A stretch of DNA of 64,000 bases, taken from the NCBI RefSeq assembly GCF_028389875.1, contig NC_084702.1, positions 59,188,553 to 59,252,552 on the forward strand, written 5' to 3'. The translations under genes and the position numbers were made by a program. The notes under the pieces are model-generated. The model saw nothing but the letters and a program-made list of their open reading frames with translations, searched no databases and had not been told where the DNA came from. Source of the DNA: Rhea pennata. Taxonomy: Eukaryota; Chordata; Aves; Rheiformes; Rheidae. Of the stretch, positions 55,801 to 64,000 are shown piece by piece (the first letter of the stretch is position 1; each line of letters starts with the position of its first letter).

Positions 55801-58800
55801 ACAGAATTTTGTTATATTACAGCTGGGAAGTAATGGTGATAGAAATGGCTATAATAAAAGACAGGAGAGGTGCAAGTGTGTCTTGGCTTCCAAATATAAC
55901 CATCTACCCATCCATAACTGCACTGTGCTAACCATAAATATTAAGACATTCAGGTACTTGAACAGCTCCCCTTCCCTAATGCTATGAACAGATCTCTGCC
56001 TTGCCCTAGTATCTCACTTTCCAGCAGCTCCCACTACCTTACAAGGAGCACCATTCTCCAGAAGCTGACCTTCATGTGCTGCTCACACATTCTCCTCCAG
56101 TTAGATCCCCCCCATTCCCTGGAGAACCTGTCCTTAAATGTCAAGTTTTAACATGTTCAAAAAGCAGGGGGGGGGGAGGGGGGGAGAGAGAAACAAGACA
56201 CTCTTTTGCAATAAGACACTGTTTTGCACACACTAAACCAAGAGAGGCCAAGATGTTCTTCTGTGGGCAGGGAAGTTATTTGCAGGTGTGTTTATTAGTC
56301 CATTATATGATTTACATGAAATAGAGCAGCACCAAGCACGGCAGTTACACACACAGAGACCACTTCAGCAGTGAGACAGGCAGTTGAAAGCAGGCCTCCC
56401 CGACCTATGAGCAACTCCACAGCAAGTGAAGAAATATGTAAGTTATCAGAGGTCATGGCTGGGCTGCCCTGAAGATGCTCTGCAGCACGTGCACATCTTC
56501 ATTGGTTACCTAAATTCAGTGGTCAATTTTGCATGAAAGCTGAATGTGTCACATTTACCAGGAGAAGCTCTGAACTCTGAGCTCTGAGCTGACTGTCTTG
56601 GGATGAAGATAATCAAATTATCATTACATTTCTACCTTGGAAATAATGCAGTTATATAAAATCTACCTTTTTGCTCTGAAATGTGATTGAGTATTGTTTG
56701 TTTAATTCTAAATTTAACATAGGACTTCCACGTCATGATTTCTTCACCCTTCAGTCTCAATGCCTAGAACCCAGGTCAAGAATTAAAATCTATTAAGTGC
56801 TGTATCTCCTCCTCCAAATTGTGATTTGGTACTTATTTATAAAGGAGATCACAGCAACACCACACAAAGGCTGGATTTGTGGATAATAATGCAAATTTAC
56901 AGTTTTGGTGAAGGAATATTGAAACTCGTCTCCCTCTCTGGAGCATAAAATTGTCATTAGGCCTATAATAAATTTATCATCATCTGGCAGATTCAATCTT
57001 AAATGCAAGTAAAAATGAAAACAGGAAGTTTCACACTTTTTTGAGGTCTTGATGTGAAATCTGCAGCCTAGCTTCAGTTCTTTACTGCTGACAGTGAATA
57101 TCCCAAGTGCCAGATGGGAGAGCAGAAAATAAGATAGCTCAGGCAAGACCTGTTTTATGTTTTTGATATTCAGAATGATAACTCAAAAGGAGTACTAAAT
57201 GCCAAAATGCTGGAGGTGAAGGCATAACTATCTGGATTCACAAATCGTTTGCATTCCTGCAGACAGCAGCCTTTGTTTGGTTGTTTTTTTGCTTCTGCCA
57301 AGTACCCAGCATGTGACTAGGAACAGCAAAAAGCCTTCCAACAGCTGTAACAGGAGCCACCACTGAGCTCCTTCTTTACTTTATACAGGGACCATACTGT
57401 GACCTAGTCATAGGTATTCTGAAATACAAACGCAAAATGATACGCTCTTACGAAACTTTTCCAGAAGCTGTATTCACTGCTATAGTTTTAAATGAAAATT
57501 AAAAAATAAAAGCAGGTTTTCACTTTGAAGAAGTGTTTTGTTGTTCTTTCACGTTGAAGAACAACAAAAAAACCTCACACATCCTTTACTGAAATTAGAA
57601 GCTACCAAAATAGACTTACACCTTGCTTTGAATCATTGGGGAAAGAAATAGGTCTTACACTGGGATAGAAACATCACTAACCTGTGCACATATCTGATGC
57701 ATTACATGACCAAATTCATGGAAGTAAGTCTTCACTTCATCATGTCTCAGCAATGATGGGCGATCTGATGCTGGTTGTGTAAAGTTGGTTACCAGAGCAG
57801 CCACAGACATCATTCTGCTGCCATCAGACAGAAGGCAGCCAGGCTGGAGACCAAAGCATGCTGCATGTCCATACTTCCCCTCTCTATATAAGAAAATATA
57901 CCAGAAACTATCTTTAAACAACAGGTCTTCTCCCCAGAATAAGAAGCCTATTCAAGGACAGGGATGATGAGTCAGAGTCTCTTTACAGGTTTACATGAAG
58001 AAATGAAACCTTTTCATTAGAATGATCACATAGCATGCTAAGAACATACAGGAGAAAACAGTATTTAAATCACATCAGTTCAAGACTGACAGTAGCATTT
58101 ACAATCATCTGATTTTTCATTTAGATACCACAAGTATATACACTTCTGAAATCAATTCTATTTTTAAACTACTCATGAACACTGTAACAGGAAGGACTAG
58201 GTTCTGTTCTCAAGCAGTAGCTTTTCTTTCATTACAGCACATAAAAGAATGCAGTTTACTGCATTTTCAGTGACCTCTGATCATCTTCGTAGCCCTACGC
58301 TGGACTCTTTCCAGTAGTTTCATGTCTCTCTTGTACTGCAGAGCCCAGAACTGGACACAGTACTTCAGATGTGGCCTCATCAGGGCTTAGTAGAGGGGCA
58401 GGATCACCTCCCTCAACCCGCTGGCAACACTCTTCCTAATGCACCCCAGGGATACCACTCGCCTTCTTGGCTAACTTGGCTAATGCTTGCTCATTGTCAG
58501 CTTGGCGTTCACCAGGACTGCCAGGTCCTTCTCCACAGAGCTGCTTTCCAGCAGCTCAATCTCTAACCTGTACTGCTGCATGGAGTTATTCATTCCTAGG
58601 ACCTATGAGGGAGGAGCTCATGAAGTTCCTCTCCACCCAGCTCTCCAACCTGTCCAGGTCTCTCTGAATGGCAATACAGCTTTCTGGTGTGTCAGCCAAC
58701 TCCTCCCAGCTTGGTATCATCAGCAAACTTGCTGAGAAGGCACTCTGTCCCTTTATCTAGGTCACTGATGAAGAAGTTGAACAGGATGGGACCCAGTACT

Positions 58801-61800
58801 GACCCCTGGAGGACACCATTAGCTACAGGCCTCCAACTCAACTGCACCACGGATCACAACCCTCTGAGCTCTGCCCTTCAGCCATTTCTCAAACTGTTCT
58901 CAATCCACCTCACTGTCCACTCATCTGACCCACACTTCCTGAGCTTACCTATGAGGATGTTATGGGAGACAGTGTCAGAAGTCTGGCTGAAGTCAAGGTG
59001 GACAACATCCACTGCTCTCCCCTCATTTACCCAGTCAGTCATTCCATCCTAGAAGGCTATCAGATTGGTTAAGCAGGATTTCCCCTTGGTGAGTCCATAC
59101 TGATGACTCCTGATCACTTTCTTTTCCTCCACATGCTTAGAGATGGTGTTCAGGATGAGCTGTTCCATCACCTTTCCAGAGATGGAGGTGAGGCTGACTG
59201 GCCTGTAATTTCTTGAACCCTCCTTCTTGCCCTTTTTGAAGACTGGAGTGACACTGGCTTTCTTCCAGTCCTCAGGCACCTCTCCTGTTCTCTGTGACCT
59301 TTCAAAGATGATAGAGAGCGGCCTAGCGATAATATCCACCAGATCCCTTAGTACTCGAGGGTGCATCCCATCAGGGCCAATGAGTCTGTGGATGTCAGGT
59401 TTGCCTAAATGATCTCTAACCCGACCCTCCTCAGCCAAAGGAAAGTCTTCCTTTCTCCAGACTGTCTCTCTCGTCTCCAGGGCGTGGGACTCCTGAGGGC
59501 TGGCCTTAGCCATAAAGACTGAGGGAAAGAAGACATTCAGCAACTGCCTTCTCTGTATCCTTTGTCACCAGGGCGCCCACCCCATTCAGTAGCGGGCCCA
59601 CATTTTCCCTCGTCTTCCTTTTGCTACTGATGTATTTGAGGAAGCCCTTCCTATTGTCCTTGACATCTCTTGCCAGATTTAATTCCGTATGGGCCTTAGC
59701 GTTCCTCGTCACATCCCTCCATACTCTGACAGTGTTCCTATGTTCTTTCCAAGTGGCCGGTCCCTTTTTCTATATTTTGTGTGCTTCCTTCTTCTGTTTG
59801 AGTTTGGCCAGGAGCTCCTTGCTCATCCGTGCAGGTCTCGTGCCCCCTTTGCTGGACTTTTCACTCATAGGGATGCACTGCTCTTGAGCTTGGAGGAAGT
59901 CTTGCTTGAATATTAACCAGCTCTCCTGGACTCCCCCTCCTTCTAGGGCCCTAACCCATGGGATTCCTCCAAGTAGTTCCCTGAAGAGGCCAAAGTTTGC
60001 TCTCCTGAAGTCCAGGGTTGCGATCCTGCTTATTGTCCTGCTTCCTTCTTGTTGGATCCTGAACTCCACTATCTCATAATCACTGCAGCCAAGGCTGTCC
60101 CCAGCCTTCACATCTCCAACTAGTCCTCTGTTTGTTAGTTCAAGGTCTAGCAGCACACCTCTCATCGTTGGCTCCTCCACCACTTATGTCAAAAAGTTAT
60201 CAATCAGTCTCCAGACTGTTTGTACCTGCGTGTGTTGTCTTTCCAGCAGATGTCAGGGTGGTTGAAGTCCCCCAGGAGAACCAGGGCCTGTGATCCTGAG
60301 GTTGCTTTCTGCTGTCTGTAGAAGGCCTCACTGACTTCCTTTGACACAACAGTGTCACCTATGTCAGCCTGCCCTTTAATCCTTACTGATAAGCTCTCGA
60401 CTTGCTCTTCATCCAGCCCTAGGGAGAGCTCGATACATCCCAGTTGCTCTCTCACATAAAGAGCAGCTCCACCACCTCACCTTCCTGGCCTGTCCTTCCT
60501 AAAAAGCACATAGCCATCCATGACAGCATTCCAGTCATGCAAACTATCCTACCATGTCTCTGTAACTGCAAAGAGATTATGGCCCTGCGACTGCACACAA
60601 ATCTCTAATTCTTCCTGTTTATTCCCCATGCTGTGTGCATTGGTGTACAGGCATTTCAGAGAGGCAATTGAGCCTACAGGTTTCCCAAGAGGGGTACAAG
60701 AGGATCCTCCATAGTCATGTCCTATACGCACTTCCCCAGTATGCACCAGCTGGAGGCATCCTGACTTGAGCTACGTTTTCTTGTCTACCCTGTCTTGCTT
60801 GGAGGGCTAGTTTAAAGTCCTCTTTACCAGGCCGGCCAACCTGTTGGTAGAGACATGTGCCCCATATAGTGAGTTGGATCCCATCTCTCCCCATCGGATG
60901 TCAGTCTTCAGATGGGGTCCCATGGTTGTAGAAACCAAAACTGTTGCTAATACCAGCAGCGTAGCCAGTTGTTATCTTGGAAAATCCATCTACCCTCCTC
61001 TCATCCTCCCCCCTCACTTGCAGACTTGAGGAGAAAATGATCTGAGCTCCCAGACCCTTGACCACCATCCTCAGAGCTCTGAAATCCTGTTTGATGGCTT
61101 CCCAGTTGCCCTTGTTATCATTAGTGCCCACACAGAAGAGCAGCAGAGGTTAACAGTCCAATGCATGGACAAGCCTTAGCAGTCCTTCCATGACATCTCA
61201 TATTCAAGCCCCTGAGAGGCAACAAACCCCTCTAGACAAGAGGTCAGCTCAGCAGATAGGTGCTTTTGTCTCCTGCAGCAGGAGTCACTCACAACAATCG
61301 CTTGATACTTCTTCCTCTTCTTCCAGGTGTTCCCACAAGGCCTAGTTGCTTCCCGTGAAGCCATGCCCAGCTTCTCCTCAGCATGGAGGGCACCAAACCT
61401 GTTCTTCAACTTCAAGACCTCAGAGGGAGTGACCAGTTTCCAGCCTTCTTCTATAAGTTATGATGTACCATTTCACATCACACAGGGCCCTCCAGCAACT
61501 CCAATGCTTTGGGGAGTTGGGACTCCTGGAGCTGTACAGTCTCCAAGAATACCTTCTCTCTTGCTCATCTTCATGGATGCTACATAGTCCACTGACTTCC
61601 TCCTGTAACTCCTTTACCTGACAACACAACTCGTGAACAACAGCACATCTTCTGCAGGAGAGCTGACTGTCAGCCGAGGCTTCACAGAGAGGTCCCAAGC
61701 ACTCCTTGCAGCCTGAGACCTGTAAAACTGCATCTGCTCTCAGACAGTCAGTCCGGGTTGAAGCCTCTGTCACAGCTGATGTGGAGACTCCCCAAGAGCT

Positions 61801-63547
61801 ACTGGGGGATGTGCTCCGTGGCATGTCATGACCATATCTGAGTAAGCATACTCTACTAGGACTGGAAACAAAGGTGCCTTCTTGTGTCCTCCTGCACAAA
61901 CTGCTGTGCTTGTTCACTGCCTCTGTCCACTGTGCTCTATAAGCCTCTTCCTAGCACTGACTCACAGGGTGCTTGGCCCACCCTAACAAAGGGCCACCTA
62001 GATCTAAGACCCCAACCCCCTCTGATCAGAGGCAACCAAGAAAGCTCGTTAGCAATAGCTACCCCAGCTAGAGCTTCTCTCAGGAGAAGTTAAGGCCTCC
62101 TGTAGCTGTCCTTGTCTAGATCCCCTTTCTTGCTAGTAGCAATCAACCTCTGATTCCTCAGGAGTCCCCAGAAAGCCCCAAAAACGTCCTCGAAAGTTCT
62201 AAGCAGGGCGCAGATGCTGCTGCATTAACTGCTGTGTCTGCTCACTGCCTCTGTTAGTTGTGCTCAGATACCTTCAGCAATTCATGTAGGATATGGAGAA
62301 AAGCGAGAACAGAAAAACAGGTGAAGAAGAAAACCAGTGCCTGTCTTAAAAGAACAATTTATATACTTTTATACCAACCAACTTAATTTTCTTTTACCCC
62401 GAGAAGCCTTACATCCCTTTATATTTTAAAAGTCATCAATCAATTTATAAATTGCTAAAGAAACAGCCAACAAGGTCTAGCTGAGAACAAATCATGTCAA
62501 ATCAGTCCAGTCTTCTGGACTGCAAAGATGATTCTGATAGCTAACGAAGAGCTATAGAGATGAACCTGGAAGTACATTTCAAGGTTTGTTCAACAGGAAT
62601 CTTTTCTTGGCCCCAATCTACTTGATATTTTCTTTAGCAAGCTGGACAACGGGGTACAAAATACACCTATAAAGTTTACAGATAAACAGGGAGAAGCTAG
62701 AAACACTTGGTATACTGGACTATAATTAATCTGAACAGACTGAAGTAACAGTTCAACACAAACAAAAGTAGCAAAGTCAAACAGTGTTATGGATAGGAAG
62801 GCAAAAAGTCACTGAGACAAAATGATGGACAACTGGCTAGACAGCAATACTACAGAAAATGAACAAAGAGTTATAATGCTTCATAAACTGAGTGTGAGCA
62901 AGGAATACAATATTACATAATAAAAATAAAGAATCAACTATTTTACTCAACAAAACTGAGGCCTCAACTTATAAATTCTGCAATATTGTACTATAAGGAA
63001 GTGTAAACAAACTGAAAACAGTCCAGAGGACAACTTAACAAACACGGTAATAGTCTTGCCAGTAGGACAAATATTTACTTCCAAATGCATTTAACTCCAC
63101 TCACTCCAGTATCCTGCTCAGACCAATTCCATTTACACATAAACATACAAACACATAAGTAAATAGCAAGTCATAATTACCTGGGGTAAAGGTCCAAATA
63201 GAATTGCCCTAAAGTTTCTCCTGTTGAGTTGTCCTTTACCGTATAAAGAGTGACGCTGTCATGCCAAACATGAGCACCCTCTACTTGCTCAAATACAAGT
63301 CCAAGCAGCTCCTGGTAGATACTCAATAAGCCTTCTGTAACAGCCTCAATTGGGAAGTATTCCTTCAGCTTCTCTTGATCTATGGAGTATTTCAGCTCTT
63401 GTGTTTTGTTCATATAATAGTGAAGATCCCAGGCATTGATTCTTCCATCATAATCAAAGTTTCTTTCTTCACACTCCTTTTGCTTCAAATCCAGAATGAA
63501 CTTACTTTCTTCCTCAGCCAACGGCTTTAGCTTCTTACTCAAATCAT
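49718..63547 (-). CDS. NLN: Neurolysin, C-terminal half in six coding exons (gene runs off the right edge)
   Basis: Neurolysin is an M3-family zinc endopeptidase that cleaves short peptides such as neurotensin; it is cytosolic and mitochondrial. The joined coding segments are 63181-63547, 57682-57883, 55269-55455, 53820-53948, 53186-53322 and 49718-49852. Together they give 384 residues plus stop, matching about residues 320-704 of the 704-residue mammalian protein. All ten internal splice sites are AG/GT and the phases join without a break. Visible are the zinc motif HEFGH (57706-57720), the third zinc ligand in DFVEVPSQ, and the loop [10 protein letters not shown]. Wording such as [20 protein letters not shown] and [10 protein letters not shown] favours NLN over its paralogue THOP1. 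No stop or frameshift interrupts the exons. The N-terminal exons and promoter lie beyond position 64,000. Confidence 0.96.
49853..53185 (-). other. NLN: NLN last intron
   Basis: The intron carries no recognisable gene. It is AT-rich with short open frames only. It includes an alternating purine/pyrimidine tract at 51820-51856 and a small CA/GT cluster near 51427-51445. Confidence 0.85.
51820..51856. repeat. GT/AC palindromic simple repeat in an NLN intron
   Basis: GTGTGTGCATATATGTGTGT is followed by GTGTGCACACACGTG. It is largely alternating purine/pyrimidine, and its right half is palindromic (TGTGTGCACACA). Confidence 0.9.
53186..53322 (-). CDS. NLN: NLN coding exon with substrate-binding loop
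   Basis: The acceptor is TTTTTAAG|GA and the donor AAAG|GTAGGT. The 137-nt exon reads [20 protein letters not shown], then [16 protein letters not shown] and KQEGIMNPK. The Gly/Tyr-rich segment [10 protein letters not shown] is the flexible loop over the active site in M3 peptidases, whose tyrosines contact substrate. The exon ends in phase 0. Confidence 0.95.
53820..53948 (-). CDS. NLN: NLN coding exon (too short for ORF calling)
   Basis: This 129-nt exon was found by reading the minus strand for the next family motif. The acceptor is AACTAG|GT and the donor CCAG|GTATGT. It translates as [18 protein letters not shown], then [18 protein letters not shown], then GIPATP, closely matching mammalian NLN. 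The split Gly codons at both ends agree with the flanking exons. Confidence 0.95.
53949..55268 (-). other. NLN: NLN intron
   Basis: No gene was seen. A short CTG/CTT run is at 54321-54343. The minus-strand open frames at 54408-54676 have no family signature. Confidence 0.85.
55269..55455 (-). CDS. NLN: NLN coding exon with third zinc ligand
   Basis: The acceptor is TTTTAG|ACT and the donor CAG|GTATCT. The exon reads [18 protein letters not shown] followed by [18 protein letters not shown] and ends in RLANT plus the first base of a Gly codon. The Glu of DFVEVPSQ aligns with Glu526, the third zinc ligand. The 187-nt length gives phase 1 at the 3' end, matching the next exon. Confidence 0.95.
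55456..57681 (-). other. NLN: NLN intron
   Basis: The intron holds a G-rich tract at 56167-56184 and an unassigned 117-codon minus-strand frame at 56793-57146. That frame has no flanking splice sites in phase with NLN. Nothing else was recognised. Confidence 0.85.
56167..56184. repeat. G-rich tract
   Basis: Ten G, one A and seven G, followed by AGAGAGAG. It could form a G-quadruplex and lies in an NLN intron. Confidence 0.9.
57682..57883 (-). CDS. NLN: NLN coding exon with HEXXH catalytic motif
   Basis: The exon is bounded by an acceptor TATATAG|A and a donor CAG|GTTAGT. It reads from [19 protein letters not shown] through the zinc-binding [13 protein letters not shown]. The two His are zinc ligands and the Glu is the general base (H497, E498 and H501 in mammalian numbering). 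The length of 202 nt keeps phase with both neighbours. [11 protein letters not shown] is near-invariant in NLN and THOP1. Confidence 0.96.
58265..60746 (-). pseudogene. CR1 ORF2 remnant (endonuclease and reverse transcriptase)
   Basis: ORF2 pieces lie in order at 60746-60549 (endonuclease start), 60455-60204 and 60183-59770 (rest of endonuclease and linker), 59712-59506 (linker [17 protein letters not shown]) and 59543-59049 (RT fingers and palm). A broken region then runs to 58265. RT motif A reads [12 protein letters not shown], changed from the usual LDFSKAFDTVSH. The FADD motif survives in [11 protein letters not shown] and is followed closely by a stop. The frame ends before the CR1 ORF2 C-terminus, where the insertion has been cut. 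Confidence 0.88.
60901..61917 (-). pseudogene. CR1 ORF1 remnant (Cys-rich, coiled coil, esterase-like)
   Basis: Three frames in succession (61917-61420, 61415-61176, 61131-60901) correspond to one ancestral ORF1. The first has repeated CxxC pairs followed by a coiled-coil segment ([15 protein letters not shown]). The second has the block around [11 protein letters not shown] and VVSDS, matching the GDS block of the CR1 esterase. The third begins [19 protein letters not shown] and ends FGFYNHGT, the second esterase block. The catalytic Gly before Asp-Ser appears changed to Ser (VVSDS). Frameshifts and stops separate the pieces. Confidence 0.85.
61900..62280 (-). repeat. CR1 5' UTR with two diverged copies of a subrepeat
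   Basis: The segment near 61909-61945 and the one near 62226-62262 share ACTGCTGTG, TTCACTGCCTCTGT/CTCACTGCCTCTGT and GTGCTC in the same order, about 317 bp apart. They look like two diverged copies of a CR1 5' UTR unit. The outer copy fixes the approximate 5' end of the element. Confidence 0.55.
63181..63547 (-). CDS. NLN: NLN coding exon (about residues 320-442)
   Basis: The acceptor is a long T tract followed by TTTAG, with the exon starting at 63547 in phase 1; the second and third bases of an Asp codon come first. The reading begins [17 protein letters not shown] and ends at FYLDLYPR, where the last Arg codon is split AG|A across the intron. The donor is CAG|GTAATT. The segment covers the helical part before the catalytic domain core and includes [10 protein letters not shown] and [15 protein letters not shown], which are typical of the family. 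Confidence 0.95.
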
Positions 63548-64000
63548 CTAAAAAAAAAAAAGATTGTCTTTAAATCTACTTGTTTGTTCCTCAGGAATAT
63601 GTATTCCTACAAAATGCATCCAGATTTACACAGTATAACTTTAAGCATGTGTCCTAAAAGTGGATGCTAAAGTTTTCTCTTTGTTGATTAACAGCAAACC
63701 AACTGTCTGCTTTCTGTTTCAATGAGTTTAGTGCTCCAAATAGTACAGGAATACTCATAGGCCTAGCAGGGCTGGGAAGGGTTTTGGTAAGTTTAGACTC
63801 TTCCAAAGACATCAGAAATGAAAAGTAACAGTTCACTTAAAACCTTTGATTCTACTTTGTGTAATCTCAGTTCTCTTGATGTGCTTCTGTAGAAGCAACT
63901 GAAGACTGCAATTACTGTTAGTTCCTGGTAGTGTAAAACAAAATTCAACCATTACTTTTTCTTCCAGGATCTTTCAAAGTAGCTTCTGATCTAGTCCCAG
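63548..64000 (-). other. NLN: NLN intron, cut by the window edge
   Basis: No upstream NLN exon motif (for example MAFNTRCKEEN or LLGYSTHADFVLEMNT) is readable before 64,000. The minus-strand open frame at 63654-63836 has no resemblance to NLN. Confidence 0.75.

Larger units (their letters stand above)
58265..62280 (-). mobile_element. Near-full-length but decayed CR1 LINE, 3'-truncated
   Basis: CR1 is the main non-LTR retrotransposon of birds. On the minus strand, right to left, this copy has a 5' UTR, ORF1 (61917-60901) and ORF2 (60746-58265). ORF1 has a Cys-rich and coiled-coil part ([22 protein letters not shown]) and an esterase-like part (VVSDS, then GTNDN). ORF2 has an endonuclease ([26 protein letters not shown]) and a reverse transcriptase ([30 protein letters not shown], and FADD at 58716-58727). 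Stops and frameshifts break both ORFs, so it is inactive. The element stops at the ORF2 segment for [12 protein letters not shown], so the last roughly 350 bp, with the ORF2 end and 3' repeat tail, are missing. The 5' boundary is approximate. Confidence 0.92.
57884..63180 (-). other. NLN: NLN intron carrying a large CR1 insertion
   Basis: This is the longest NLN intron in the window. About 4.0 kb of its 5.3 kb is the CR1 element at 58265-62280, so the ancestral intron was probably about 1.3 kb. The flanks outside the element are AT-rich with no other feature seen. Confidence 0.85.

Noticed and set aside
56793-57146. 117-codon minus-strand frame inside an NLN intron as an extra NLN exon
   Set aside because: The flanking NLN exons join in phase without it and it matches nothing in the M3 family.
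58369-59052. Plus-strand open frames of 65-121 codons
   Set aside because: They are antisense to CR1 ORF2, whose sense-strand reverse transcriptase motifs are clear.
59227-62093. Further plus-strand open frames
   Set aside because: They are shadows of the CR1 endonuclease and ORF1 regions on the minus strand.
49718-63547. Thimet oligopeptidase (THOP1) as the identity of the peptidase gene
   Set aside because: Family-level motifs are shared, but diagnostic stretches ([30 protein letters not shown], and the tail ending LSKGLCVQ without the Cys-rich THOP1 extension) fit neurolysin better.
1-64000. CRISPR arrays, operons, integrons or other prokaryotic systems
   Set aside because: The window has spliced vertebrate exons, CR1 elements and a CpG island. 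The direct repeats seen are simple repeats or single duplications without spacer arrays.

Overview
The window is vertebrate nuclear DNA, almost certainly from a bird. It is AT-rich and gene-poor. It carries CR1 LINE sequences and a SINE with a tRNA-Ile-like head joined to a CR1 tail, a family I associate with passerines (TguSINE1-like; recalled, not searched). Nothing prokaryotic is present.

Right part (about 49.3-64 kb, minus strand): the 3' half of neurolysin (NLN), an M3-family zinc metalloendopeptidase. Six coding exons can be read with intact splice sites and phases from about residue 320 to the stop codon. They include the HEFGH zinc site, the third zinc ligand (Glu526 in mammalian numbering) and the Gly/Tyr-rich substrate loop. 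The first coding exons lie beyond the right edge. The largest intron (57,884-63,180) holds an almost complete but decayed CR1 retrotransposon, about 4 kb, on the same strand. Unusually, this copy has lost its 3' end and kept its 5' end.

Left part (1-14 kb): a strong CpG island at about 12.7-13.9 kb has Sp1-type GC boxes, two CCAAT boxes and good minus-strand splice donors, as expected for a housekeeping-type promoter transcribing leftward. In amniotes the gene downstream of NLN in the same orientation is ERBIN (ERBB2IP), so this is inferred to be the ERBIN promoter, with 1-12.5 kb as its first intron. No ERBIN coding exon was found, so this rests on synteny. Inside that intron, 5.9-6.66 kb on the minus strand has a cluster of coding-looking frames with a hydrophobic hairpin and a good splice acceptor. 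I could not identify it.

Middle part (14-49 kb): the NLN-ERBIN intergenic interval. It holds microsatellites, a CR1 tail (23.3 kb), the tRNA/CR1 SINE (31.6 kb), a probable ancient interspersed repeat (19.9 kb) and several GC/CpG-rich patches. The best patch, at 33.6-34.6 kb, has a near-perfect RFX X-box and a Maf/AP-1 element and may be an unannotated promoter or enhancer. No protein-coding gene is supported in this interval. From synteny, NLN and ERBIN are on chromosome Z in birds, so the window is probably Z-linked.
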